From: Flavobacteriaceae bacterium
Lineage (GTDB): Bacteria > Bacteroidota > Bacteroidia > Flavobacteriales > Flavobacteriaceae
Direction of reading: 5' to 3'
Assembly (NCBI GenBank): GCA_020435885.1
Contig: JAGQYU010000019.1
Location: 9,060-26,222 of the forward strand
DNA: 17,163 bases
Under the pieces are notes generated by a model. It had not been told where the DNA came from and did no database searches. It saw only the letters and a program-made list of their open reading frames with translations. Position 1 is the stretch's first letter; each line of letters starts with the position of its first letter. Positions 1 to 6,875 of this stretch are shown here, piece by piece. Both the position numbers and the translations under genes were made by a program.

Positions 1-447
1 AATGAAAAAGGACTTATTGTTGCGCTAGACGATATAAATGATCCTGGCAATTTAGGAACCATCATTAGATTATGCGATTGGTTTGGAGTAAAACAAATAG
101 TATGCTCTACCAATACGGTTGATTGTTTTAATGTTAAAGTAGTACAGGCTACCATGGGTTCTTTGGCCAGAGTAAATGTGTTTTATACAGATTTGGAAGA
201 ATTTCTCAACAGAACTACATTGCCGATATACGGTGCAGTAATGAATGGTAAAAATGTGTATTCAGCGTCTAAAGAAGAAAATGCTATTTTAGTAATGGGT
301 AATGAGGCTAATGGAATATCAGAAACGATTGAGAAATTAATTACTCATACTATTACTATACCAAAATACAATAAAGATGCTGTGATTGACAGTTTAAATG
401 TTGCTACAGCTACGGCAATACTTTTAAATGAGTTTAGAAGAAATTAA
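1..447 (+). CDS. TrmH/SpoU-family RNA 2'-O-ribose methyltransferase, C-terminal part (5' end outside window)
   Basis: The reading frame is open from base 1 and ends with TAA at 445-447, giving 148 visible residues of a protein that is usually about 240-260 residues. The visible part is the SPOUT knot domain. Motif I appears as DPGNLGTIIR (visible residues 14-23, with the expected Asn17 and Arg23), motif II as VVQATMGSLARV, and motif III as the VMGNEANGIS stretch followed by a C-terminal SLNVATATAILLNEF segment. This family transfers methyl from S-adenosylmethionine to a ribose 2'-OH in rRNA or tRNA; the exact target cannot be told because the N-terminal substrate-recognition domain is cut off. 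An internal ATG at 154 lies after motif I and is not the true start. The stop sits 3 bp from the stop of the convergent porT gene, with no room for a terminator between them. Confidence 0.93.
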   Translation, partial: NEKGLIVALDDINDPGNLGTIIRLCDWFGVKQIVCSTNTVDCFNVKVVQATMGSLARVNVFYTDLEEFLNRTTLPIYGAVMNGKNVYSASKEENAILVMGNEANGISETIEKLITHTITIPKYNKDAVIDSLNVATATAILLNEFRRN

Positions 448-450
448 AAA

Positions 451-1152
451 TTATTCAAAAGTTAGATTTAGAAAAACTCCTCTGGTGCCAAAATAATCAA
501 TAGGGCGTGTCCATGGACTACTGGGAGCATCGTCATAAACCAACTCATTATTAATGGCAAAAATGCCTCTAAGAGAAGGTGAGAATTTAAAATAAGGTAG
601 ATAAATATCCACTCCAACCCCAACTTCGTACATAAAATTGTTCTTTTTCATTCTAAATTCTCCGTTAAAATTATCATTCACATTGTTTTGATTACTAGAG
701 AAATTAAAATCATAAGAAACACCACCAATAACAAAAGCTTTCATATTGTCTAACCTCTTACTACTATATTTTAAGAGTAAAGGCAACCTCATATAAGTTC
801 CGGAAACATCACGTACTCTATCACTTTCATTATCAGGTATTACAGGATTAGAAAATGTTAATTTTTTTGTATTACTTGATAGCCCTGGTTCAAATCTTAA
901 GTTAAGATTTTCCAATAATTTATAGTCCACAACCACACCAATATTAAAACCTAGTGACTCTTCTACTTCCACGTAAGAATCTGGTAAGTCATAAGCTACT
1001 TTAAAGCCTTTTTTATTGATTCCTAAATAATATCCGAAATGTAGTTGAGGTTTATCAAAATTTGGAAGATGTTCCACTCTGTCTCTTTGCGAGTATAGAG
1101 AACTTGTGGAGAGTAGTATAAAACTAACGAAACACAAAAATTTTATTTTCAT
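451..1152 (-). CDS. porT: PorT/SprT-family outer-membrane beta-barrel protein, type IX secretion component
   Basis: This 233-residue protein starts with a Sec signal peptide (Lys-rich start, hydrophobic core, SLYSQ cleavage region near residue 21). The rest alternates polar and hydrophobic residues as in a small outer-membrane barrel, with repeated short strands such as FVIGGVSYDFNF and MYEVGVGVDIYL, and it ends in an aromatic-rich strand (GVFLNLTFE). Size, barrel pattern and position directly after ubiE fit PorT/SprT, which is required for T9SS export and gliding in Bacteroidota. Its precise mechanical role in the secretion machine is less clear than that of the core ring and motor proteins. 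It begins 4 nt after the ubiE stop and is presumably co-transcribed with it; no separate promoter is visible. A generic porin-like barrel is the alternative, made less likely by the ubiE neighbourhood. Confidence 0.85.
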   Translation of the reverse strand: MKIKFLCFVSFILLSTSSLYSQRDRVEHLPNFDKPQLHFGYYLGINKKGFKVAYDLPDSYVEVEESLGFNIGVVVDYKLLENLNLRFEPGLSSNTKKLTFSNPVIPDNESDRVRDVSGTYMRLPLLLKYSSKRLDNMKAFVIGGVSYDFNFSSNQNNVNDNFNGEFRMKKNNFMYEVGVGVDIYLPYFKFSPSLRGIFAINNELVYDDAPSSPWTRPIDYFGTRGVFLNLTFE

Positions 1153-1156
1153 ACTA

Positions 1157-1885
1157 TTATTTTGTTGCTGTATAAATAGAGGCTACACCAAAAGTCAATG
1201 GTTTGTTAGTTGTACTATTAAACCCATTTTTTTGCAAAATATTGTTGAACTTTTTACCATAAGGAAAAAAAGCTGCCGATTCCGGTAAATAATTGTAAGC
1301 GCTTTTGTCTTTTGAAAGTAATTTACCTACTGTTGGAATGATATATTTAGAATAAAAATTGAATACTTGCTTTACAGGAAATTTTTCAGGTTGTGATGTT
1401 TCTAGCACCACAAAAATGCCATTAGGTTTTAAAACTCGACGAATCTCCTGAAGACCTTTATCCAAATTTTCAAAGTTTCTAACACCAAAACCAACTGTTA
1501 TAGCATCAAAACTATTATCTTCAAAAGGTAAATTTTCAGAATCACCCAACACCATTTCTATAAGGTTGTCTAATTTTTTTTCAGCAACTTTCTTTTTACC
1601 AATTTCAAGCATTCCTTTAGAGAGGTCAAGCCCAACTATTTTTTTAGGTTTAATATCGGCCAACATAATGGCGAAATCACCTGTACCGGTAGCAATGTCT
1701 AAAATAGTTTCAGGATTGGTTTCTTTAACAATTCTTACAACTTTTTTTCTCCATTTTATATCAATACCAAAAGTCATTAATCTGTTTAACAAATCATAAT
1801 TGGTAGAAACATTATCAAACATTTCAGAAATCTGCTCTTTTTTTGATAAAGTAGAATCTTTATATGGAGTTATTTTTGTGCTCAT
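1157..1885 (-). CDS. ubiE: Demethylmenaquinone methyltransferase (UbiE/MenG)
   Basis: This is a class I S-adenosylmethionine methyltransferase of 242 residues that performs the last C-methylation of menaquinone, the respiratory quinone expected in this group. Visible motifs are the SAM-binding LDIATGTGDFA (62-72), the acidic IVGLDLS strand (83-89), GDSENLPFEDNSFD around 114-127, and the family signature GFGVRNFENLDKGLQEI beginning near 132, followed by RVLKPNG. The frame is open to a GTG at 1915, but the ATG at 1885 (MSTKITPY) is preferred: a TATCTTTG box lies at 1899-1906, so an upstream start would precede the predicted transcript. MSTKITPY also matches the usual length and N-terminus of the family. 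It is the first gene of a ubiE-porT pair. Confidence 0.95.
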   Translation of the reverse strand: MSTKITPYKDSTLSKKEQISEMFDNVSTNYDLLNRLMTFGIDIKWRKKVVRIVKETNPETILDIATGTGDFAIMLADIKPKKIVGLDLSKGMLEIGKKKVAEKKLDNLIEMVLGDSENLPFEDNSFDAITVGFGVRNFENLDKGLQEIRRVLKPNGIFVVLETSQPEKFPVKQVFNFYSKYIIPTVGKLLSKDKSAYNYLPESAAFFPYGKKFNNILQKNGFNSTTNKPLTFGVASIYTATK

Positions 1886-1898
1886 AAAATAATTTGAG

Positions 1899-1906
1899 CA
1901 AAGATA
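1899..1906 (-). promoter_or_regulatory. Predicted ubiE-porT promoter, -7 box
   Basis: On the minus strand this reads TATCTTTG, an exact match to the Bacteroidota -7 consensus TAnnTTTG. A TTG that could act as the -33 element lies at 1926-1928 on the same strand, 19 bp away. Transcription would start around 1895, giving a leader of roughly 10 nt before the ATG at 1885. This short distance is the main argument for the chosen ubiE start. Confidence 0.7.
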
Positions 1907-1950
1907 CATATTCACTCAAATGTTACAATTCTATTCCCTGTTAAAATGAG

Positions 1951-1966
1951 ATAATTACATAATTAC
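1951..1966. repeat. Tandem 8-bp direct repeat, ATAATTAC x2
   Basis: Two perfect adjacent copies (1951-1958 and 1959-1966) overlap the right half of the left arm of the queA inverted repeat and end just before the possible TTG -33 element at 1967-1969. They could be a regulator half-site pair or simple slippage in AT-rich DNA; nothing in the sequence decides between these. Confidence 0.5.
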
Positions 1967-1998
1967 TTGACATTCGCAGTTTTGAAATTGTATATTTG
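1967..1998 (+). promoter_or_regulatory. Predicted queA promoter
   Basis: TATATTTG at 1991-1998 matches TAnnTTTG exactly. TTGACA starting at 1967 supplies a candidate -33 TTG, with a 21-bp spacer. Transcription would begin near 2002, leaving a leader of about 31 nt before the ATG at 2033. The longer open frame that begins with this same TTG would start inside the promoter, so it is not a credible translation start. Confidence 0.7.
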
Positions 1999-2032
1999 CA
2001 CTCATTTTTTTAAAACAAGAACCCAAAAACAC

Positions 2033-3082
2033 ATGAAATTATCTCATTTTAAATTTGATCTTCCACTAGATTTATTGGCAGAATACCCGTCTGAGGTAAG
2101 AGATGAAGCTCGTTTAATGGTGCTGAACAGACAAACACAAACTATTGAACATAAAGTATTTAAAGATCTTGTCGATTATTTTGATGAAGGTGATGTGATG
2201 GTCTTTAACAATACAAAAGTTTTTCCTGCCAGATTGTACGGTAATAAAGAAAAGACAGGTGCTAGAATAGAAGTTTTTTTATTAAGAGAATTGAATGCTG
2301 AAAGCCGTTTATGGGATGTATTGGTAGATCCGGCAAGGAAGATAAGAATAGGGAATAAGCTTTTCTTTGGAGATAATGATGAGTTGGTAGCTGAGGTAAT
2401 TGATAATACAACTTCAAGAGGAAGAACCTTACGTTTTTTATTTGACGGAAGTTATGAAGCTTTCAGAAAAAAACTAAAAGACCTTGGCGAAACACCACTT
2501 CCAAAATATATAAAAAGGCCGGTAGAACCAATTGATGAAGAAAGATATCAAACAATTTATGCAAAACATGAAGGCGCTGTAGCTGCACCAACTGCCGGAT
2601 TGCATTTTTCTAAACATCTACTTAAAAGATTGGAGATTAAAGGAATTGATTTGGCTGAAGTTACCCTACACGTAGGGTTAGGTACTTTTCAACCGGTAGA
2701 GGTGGAAGATTTGTCTAAGCACAAAATGGATTCTGAAGAGATAAATATCCCTGAAAAGGCTGTTAAGACTGTAAACCATGCACTGGATACTAAAAAGAAA
2801 GTATGTGCTGTTGGAACAACAGTAATTAGGTCATTGGAGAGTTCAGTTTCTGCTGATAAACGTTTAAAGCCGTTTAGCGGATGGACAAATAAATTTATAT
2901 TCCCTCCATACGATTTTAGTATCGCAAATTGTATGATTACTAATTTTCATACACCTAAATCTACACTAATGATGATGACATCAGCTTTTGCAGGACATGA
3001 TTTCCTTAAAAAAGCGTATGCTGAAGCGGTAAAAGAAAAATACAAGTTCTACTCGTACGGAGACGCAATGTTAATTATTTAA
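2033..3082 (+). CDS. queA: S-adenosylmethionine:tRNA ribosyltransferase-isomerase (QueA)
   Basis: QueA transfers and rearranges the ribosyl part of S-adenosylmethionine onto preQ1 at position 34 of tRNAs with GUN anticodons, making epoxyqueuosine. The 349-residue product has the normal family length. It starts with MKLSHFKFDLP, has the conserved DEARLMVLNR region (24-33), APTAGLHFS (185-193), HVGLGTFQPV (around 213-222), GTTVIRSLE, FIFPPYDF (288-295) and NFHTPKST (304-311). The ATG at 2033 is chosen because it gives the family N-terminus and lies about 31 nt after the predicted start of transcription. Its first 20 bases form one arm of an inverted repeat with sequence upstream of the promoter. 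A strong hairpin terminator follows 6 nt after the stop, so it appears to be transcribed alone. Confidence 0.97.
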   Translation: MKLSHFKFDLPLDLLAEYPSEVRDEARLMVLNRQTQTIEHKVFKDLVDYFDEGDVMVFNNTKVFPARLYGNKEKTGARIEVFLLRELNAESRLWDVLVDPARKIRIGNKLFFGDNDELVAEVIDNTTSRGRTLRFLFDGSYEAFRKKLKDLGETPLPKYIKRPVEPIDEERYQTIYAKHEGAVAAPTAGLHFSKHLLKRLEIKGIDLAEVTLHVGLGTFQPVEVEDLSKHKMDSEEINIPEKAVKTVNHALDTKKKVCAVGTTVIRSLESSVSADKRLKPFSGWTNKFIFPPYDFSIANCMITNFHTPKSTLMMMTSAFAGHDFLKKAYAEAVKEKYKFYSYGDAMLII

Positions 3083-3088
3083 AACTTT

Positions 3089-3118
3089 AAAAGCCTTGCA
3101 GAAATGCAGGGCTTTTTT
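3089..3118 (+). terminator. Rho-independent terminator of queA
   Basis: AAAAGCCTTGCA (3089-3100) pairs with TGCAGGGCTTTT (3105-3116) around a GAAA loop (3101-3104), with a single T-G wobble at 3096/3109. The 3' side runs into six T residues (3113-3118). It is a 12-pair stem with a tetraloop and U-tract, placed directly after the queA stop. Confidence 0.9.
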
Positions 3119-3134
3119 GATTAAAAAGTTTTTA

Positions 3135-3142
3135 TACCTTTA
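3135..3142 (+). promoter_or_regulatory. Tentative -7 box for the secreted protease gene
   Basis: TACCTTTA matches TAnnTTTG except for the last base. It is the best candidate in the 62 bp between the queA terminator and the protease ATG at 3181. The nearest TTG (3117-3119) is only 15 bp upstream, so the assignment is weak. Confidence 0.3.
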
Positions 3143-3180
3143 CCATATACAGATTTTAGTAAGTAATTGCTCTAAAGCTT

Positions 3181-5538
3181 ATGAAAAAACTTTTACTTTT
3201 AATTATAGGATTTTATGTTATCCAACTACAAGCTCAGGTAACAAATGAGGGGCAACCTCATAGTTGGAATCTTTTTAAAAAATCGTCAATAGAAGAAATA
3301 ACTCTCTCTAAAATAGATATAAAAAAGCTTAGAGAAGAAGATAAAAATAATGATGTAGAAAAAGCCAGACCTTTTAGGATAGGAGTGCCTATTGAGGTTA
3401 GTTACGATCTAACAAATTCTGGCGTGTGGACTGAGTTAGAGAATGGAGATAGAATTTGGAGGTTATTGTTAAACTCTAAAGACGCAGTGCATTTAAGTGT
3501 TGTTTTTAATGATTTTTATCTACCAAAAGGTTCTACTATTTATTTGTATAATGATGATAGAACAGATTTGCTGGGGGCATACACTGATGTAGAAAATAAT
3601 GATGAGAAAAAACTAGGAACATGGTTTGTTAAAGGGGATAAGGTGTGGATTGAATATTATGAACCTAAAAAAGTCATAGGCCTAGGTAATTTACATATCT
3701 CTTCGGTTATTCATGGGTATAGGTTAGAAGGTGTTTATCAAAAAGGATATTATGATGATTTTGAAAAGGCACTTAACTCGTCTGGTAATTGTAATCATGA
3801 TGTGGATTGTCCCATTGGAGCAGATTTCGAGGCCCACAAAGATCACTTAAAACACTCTGTGGCATTTTTGAATATGGGCGACGGCTATATTTGCTCTGGA
3901 GCATTGGTAAATAATACTGCTCAAGATCAAACCCCTTATTTTTTAACAGCAAACCATTGTTATGAGAGAGAACCAACTGAAAACCCTGCAAACCCTTCAT
4001 TGTTCTCCATGCGTTTTAACTGGATAAGCCCAAATCCGGTTTGCGCTGCAACAACAAATAGTACAAATGACCCTACAAATTTTGTAATGAGTGGCTCAGC
4101 TTTAAGAGCAAGAAATGCTACATCTGATTTTATGTTGTTAGAACTCAACAATGATATCCCTGCTACATGGACAGATATAACTTATGCGGGTTGGGATAGA
4201 ACAGATGTTGATCCTGACTTTGAAGTTGGCATTCATCATCCTTCCGGAGATATTATGAAGGTTTCTAGAGATGATACAGGAGCCACTAAAGCTACTGATG
4301 GTGATGGTCTATATTGGTTAATAGATGGAGTAAGTGGTACTGGTCTTGGAGGCGGTTGGGAAATTGGAGTTACAGAAGGAGGCTCTTCTGGCTCGCCTTT
4401 ATTTAATCAGGATGGATATATAATAGGACAGTTATATGCAGGTTTGGCTGAGTGCGTCGGTACAAATGATAATGATGAAATAGATCTTTATGGAAGATTT
4501 GCCATTTCGTGGAACAATGGTACTACAGCCTCAACAAGACTTAGAGATTGGCTAGACCCATTAGGAACAAATCAAACTTTATTGGGGAGCTATCCCGCAA
4601 TGGAAACTTATACTGTAGACGCATCTATTTCCTCTTCTGTACCTGAAATAGAATGTGGAACTTACGAGGCTACTCCATCCATTGTTGTGAGTAATGCAGG
4701 AACACAAACATTGACTAGTTTAACCATTAATTGGAATATAGATGGTGGAACTTCAACTACTATTAATTGGACTGGCTCTTTAGCTCAATACCAAACAGAA
4801 GTATTAACACTTACTCCAGTAACTGTTACTCCCGGAGCTCATACTTTTAATGTTTCGTGTACCAATCCTAATAATGGAACTGATGAAAACTCGGACAACA
4901 ATACTTCTTCCTTTGACTTTAATGTTACTAAAGAGTTTTTAACGTCGCAAGTACATCTTTCACTTACAACTGATAATTTTTCTGAAGAAACCACATGGCA
5001 ATTTAGAAATAGTGTTGGTACAGTTTTATATAGCGGAGGACCTTATAATGGAGATACAGATGATAATACTACATTTACAGCCTCATTTGATGTTTCTTTA
5101 GGACAATGCTATACATTTGAAATTTTTGACTCTGAAAGTGATGGTATTTGTTGTGATTACGGGAATGGATCATATTCATTAACGGCTGATGGAGGAGAAT
5201 ATATTATAAACTCTAATGGAGATTTTGGCTCTTCTGAAGCTACTGTTTTGAAAATAGTTGATACACTATCCATTAATGAAGAATATCTAGATAAGGGAAT
5301 TTCAATATATCCTAATCCTACCAATACAGGGGTTCTAAATATAAGATTTTTAAACCCCATGGGCAATTTAACGTATGAGGTTCACAATGTATTGGGACAG
5401 AAAATAATTAACAAAACCGAGCTTAAAAATAATGAAACTATAAACTTAAGTAACAAACAAAACGGCTTGTATTTTGTTAGGATTACAAGTAGAGAATCAG
5501 GAGCCAGTGTTGTTAAAAAAGTTGTGGTAAGTAAATAA
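3181..5538 (+). CDS. Secreted lysyl-endopeptidase-like (S1 family) serine protease with T9SS type A sorting domain
   Basis: A 785-residue exported preproprotease. Order: signal peptide (1-19, cut near LQAQ), propeptide to about 200, chymotrypsin-fold protease from NCNHDVDCP (203) to about 465, a CARDB-like beta-sandwich (about 476-583), a second beta-sandwich (about 589-690), and a C-terminal sorting domain from about 706 (GISIYPNPTNTG, then VLGQKI, NGLYFVRI and a basic VVKKVVVSK end). The triad reads as His259 (TANHC), Asp316 (TSDFMLLEL) and Ser403 (GGSSGSP). From memory, the domain aligns well with Achromobacter lysyl endopeptidase, including the N-terminal cysteines, GALVNN, YAGWDR and LRDWLDP. 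Asp435 (IDLYGRF) falls where that enzyme's Lys-binding Asp225 lies, while its His210 appears as Tyr419. Lys196, shortly before NCNHD, could be an autoactivation site. The gene has its own terminators on both sides. Lys specificity is inferred, not shown. Confidence 0.92.
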   Translation: MKKLLLLIIGFYVIQLQAQVTNEGQPHSWNLFKKSSIEEITLSKIDIKKLREEDKNNDVEKARPFRIGVPIEVSYDLTNSGVWTELENGDRIWRLLLNSKDAVHLSVVFNDFYLPKGSTIYLYNDDRTDLLGAYTDVENNDEKKLGTWFVKGDKVWIEYYEPKKVIGLGNLHISSVIHGYRLEGVYQKGYYDDFEKALNSSGNCNHDVDCPIGADFEAHKDHLKHSVAFLNMGDGYICSGALVNNTAQDQTPYFLTANHCYEREPTENPANPSLFSMRFNWISPNPVCAATTNSTNDPTNFVMSGSALRARNATSDFMLLELNNDIPATWTDITYAGWDRTDVDPDFEVGIHHPSGDIMKVSRDDTGATKATDGDGLYWLIDGVSGTGLGGGWEIGVTEGGSSGSPLFNQDGYIIGQLYAGLAECVGTNDNDEIDLYGRFAISWNNGTTASTRLRDWLDPLGTNQTLLGSYPAMETYTVDASISSSVPEIECGTYEATPSIVVSNAGTQTLTSLTINWNIDGGTSTTINWTGSLAQYQTEVLTLTPVTVTPGAHTFNVSCTNPNNGTDENSDNNTSSFDFNVTKEFLTSQVHLSLTTDNFSEETTWQFRNSVGTVLYSGGPYNGDTDDNTTFTASFDVSLGQCYTFEIFDSESDGICCDYGNGSYSLTADGGEYIINSNGDFGSSEATVLKIVDTLSINEEYLDKGISIYPNPTNTGVLNIRFLNPMGNLTYEVHNVLGQKIINKTELKNNETINLSNKQNGLYFVRITSRESGASVVKKVVVSK

Positions 5539-5557
5539 ACCCTTAGAAAATAGAATT

Positions 5558-5584
5558 AAACGCCCTAAATTTGGGGCGTTTTTT
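5558..5584 (+). terminator. Rho-independent terminator after the protease gene
   Basis: CGCCC (5561-5565) pairs with GGGCG (5574-5578), extended inward by a T-G and an A-T pair and outward by AAA/TTT. A run of six T residues follows (5579-5584). It ends only 8 bp before the rlmN ATG, so rlmN needs either read-through or a promoter overlapping the hairpin. Confidence 0.88.
5566..5573 (+). promoter_or_regulatory. Predicted rlmN -7 box lying inside the upstream terminator hairpin
   Basis: TAAATTTG matches TAnnTTTG exactly and forms the loop and inner stem of the preceding terminator. A TTA at 5543-5545 (one mismatch to TTG) lies 20 bp upstream. Transcription would start near 5577, about 16 nt before the ATG at 5593. 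No other TAnnTTTG box lies in the short gap between the two genes. Confidence 0.5.
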
Positions 5585-5592
5585 GTACCTAT

Positions 5593-6633
5593 ATGATTGA
5601 GAAGAGAGATATTAGAGCATTAACCAAAGAAGAACTGAGAGCATTTTTTGTTTCTAGTGGAGACAAACCTTTTAGGGGCAACCAGGTGTATGAATGGCTC
5701 TGGAGCAAAGCAGCACACTCTTTTGATGATATGACCAACATCTCAAAAGAAACTAGGGCAATGTTAGAAGAGAACTTTGTGATCAATCATATAAAAGTTG
5801 ATCAAATGCAACGTTCTATGGATGGTACTATTAAGAATGCTATCAAACTCCATGATAACTTGGTAGTAGAATCAGTATTGATTCCTACAGATACCAGAAC
5901 AACAGCTTGTGTTTCCAGTCAGGTGGGGTGCAGTTTAGATTGTAACTTTTGTGCTACGGCTCGCTTAAAGCGTATGCGAAATTTAAACCCTGACGAAATT
6001 TACGACCAGGTGGTGGCTATTGATCAACAAAGCAGATTATATCACAATCATAAACTTTCCAACATTGTTTTTATGGGGATGGGGGAGCCGCTTTTAAATT
6101 ACAATAATGTACTGAAGGCTATTGATATGATAACTTCTGATGAGGGGCTGGGAATGTCTGCTAAACGCATAACGCTTTCAACAGTCGGCATCCCAAAAAT
6201 GATCAAAAGGATGGCTGATGAAGAGGTAAAATTCAACTTGGCAGTATCGTTGCATTCAGCCATTGATGTGGTGCGTACCCGAATGATGCCTATTAACGAA
6301 AAGAGCAATCTTGACGAATTGTTAGATGCATTGCAATATTGGTATTTGAAGACTAAAAGGAGAATTACTTTTGAATATGTAGTTTGGAAAGACATAAATG
6401 ACCAACAAAAAGATGCTAATGCTTTAGTTGATTACTGTAAAAAGGTTCCTTGTAAAGTAAATCTTATTGAATACAATGCTATCGATGATGGCGAATTTCA
6501 ACAAGCATCACCGGAAGCTATAGCAATGTACGTAAAAGCATTGGAAAGCAATAACATAGTGGTAAACATACGCCGAAGCAGAGGTAAAGATATAGATGCT
6601 GCTTGTGGGCAGTTGGCTAATAAAACTACTTAA
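5593..6633 (+). CDS. rlmN: Dual-specificity RNA methyltransferase RlmN (radical SAM)
   Basis: RlmN methylates C2 of A2503 in 23S rRNA and of A37 in some tRNAs, using radical chemistry with a methylated cysteine intermediate. The 346-residue product has the radical SAM cluster motif CSLDCNFC (Cys113, Cys117, Cys120) followed by ATARLKRMRN, a GMGEPLLNY segment (SAM contact), the STVGIP stretch, and the C-terminal Cys338 in DIDAACGQL that matches the methyl-carrying cysteine. Glu93 in VVES corresponds to the conserved glutamate of the family. The N-terminal RNA-binding region with RGNQVYEWLW is complete, supporting the ATG at 5593. It converges with the leftward operon, 37 bp away. Confidence 0.97.
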   Translation: MIEKRDIRALTKEELRAFFVSSGDKPFRGNQVYEWLWSKAAHSFDDMTNISKETRAMLEENFVINHIKVDQMQRSMDGTIKNAIKLHDNLVVESVLIPTDTRTTACVSSQVGCSLDCNFCATARLKRMRNLNPDEIYDQVVAIDQQSRLYHNHKLSNIVFMGMGEPLLNYNNVLKAIDMITSDEGLGMSAKRITLSTVGIPKMIKRMADEEVKFNLAVSLHSAIDVVRTRMMPINEKSNLDELLDALQYWYLKTKRRITFEYVVWKDINDQQKDANALVDYCKKVPCKVNLIEYNAIDDGEFQQASPEAIAMYVKALESNNIVVNIRRSRGKDIDAACGQLANKTT

Positions 6634-6670
6634 ATGATTATTTTAAGATAATCTATACCGAATAATTTTA

Positions 6671-6853
6671 TTATAAAGTTGTGTTCTTTCTTTTGTGTAT
6701 TAAATCTTTTATCAAATAATAAATTATCATAACCACAATAAAAACTATTAATCCTTTTTCTCCAAAAAAAAATTCAATCAACACCACTAATATTACTAAA
6801 GGTATTGACCAAATAATTGAATTTACAACTAAACTTAAAAAATTTTTCATCAT
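6671..6853 (-). CDS. Small two-helix membrane protein, unknown function
   Basis: A 60-residue frame with two strongly hydrophobic segments (about 8-27 and 32-47), separated by a short FFFGEKG turn and followed by a basic end (KDLIHKRKN). This suggests an inner-membrane hairpin with the basic C-terminus in the cytoplasm. I do not recognise a family. It follows the OmpA-family gene by 22 bp on the same strand and is the last frame of the leftward run. Support is its hydrophobic organisation and good fit into a gap that would otherwise be empty; it has no recognisable ribosome-binding site, which is usual here. A chance frame in AT-rich DNA, which easily encodes Ile/Leu/Phe-rich stretches, remains possible. 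Confidence 0.55.
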   Translation of the reverse strand: MMKNFLSLVVNSIIWSIPLVILVVLIEFFFGEKGLIVFIVVMIIYYLIKDLIHKRKNTTL

Positions 6854-6875
6854 ATAGATATTCTATAAATCCGAA

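Larger units (their letters stand above)
1941..2052. repeat. Interrupted 20-bp inverted repeat spanning the queA promoter and start codon
   Basis: The left arm is 1941-1960 and the right arm is 2033-2052. The right arm is the first 20 bases of queA, ATGAAATTATCTCATTTTAA. The reverse complement of the left arm is ATGTAATTATCTCATTTTAA, identical except at the fourth base. The 72-bp spacer contains the predicted queA -33 and -7 elements. The right arm encodes the conserved QueA N-terminus MKLSHFK, so the left arm is presumably the derived or selected copy. A transcript starting upstream of 1941 could pair the two arms and hide the queA start codon; a transcript from the proximal promoter would lack the left arm. 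The repeat is read directly from the sequence; its function is unknown. Confidence 0.85.

Noticed and set aside
3123..3194. Possible inverted repeat linking AAAAAGTTTTT (3123-3133) to AAAAACTTTT (3185-3194) at the protease start, similar in layout to the queA repeat
   Set aside because: Only 10 bp, low complexity and self-palindromic; Lys-Leu codons of a signal peptide in AT-rich DNA make this easy by chance.
6636..6653. Hairpin GATTAT/ATAATC after rlmN as a terminator
   Set aside because: The 6-bp stem has a single G-C pair and no T-run follows, so it is too weak to call.
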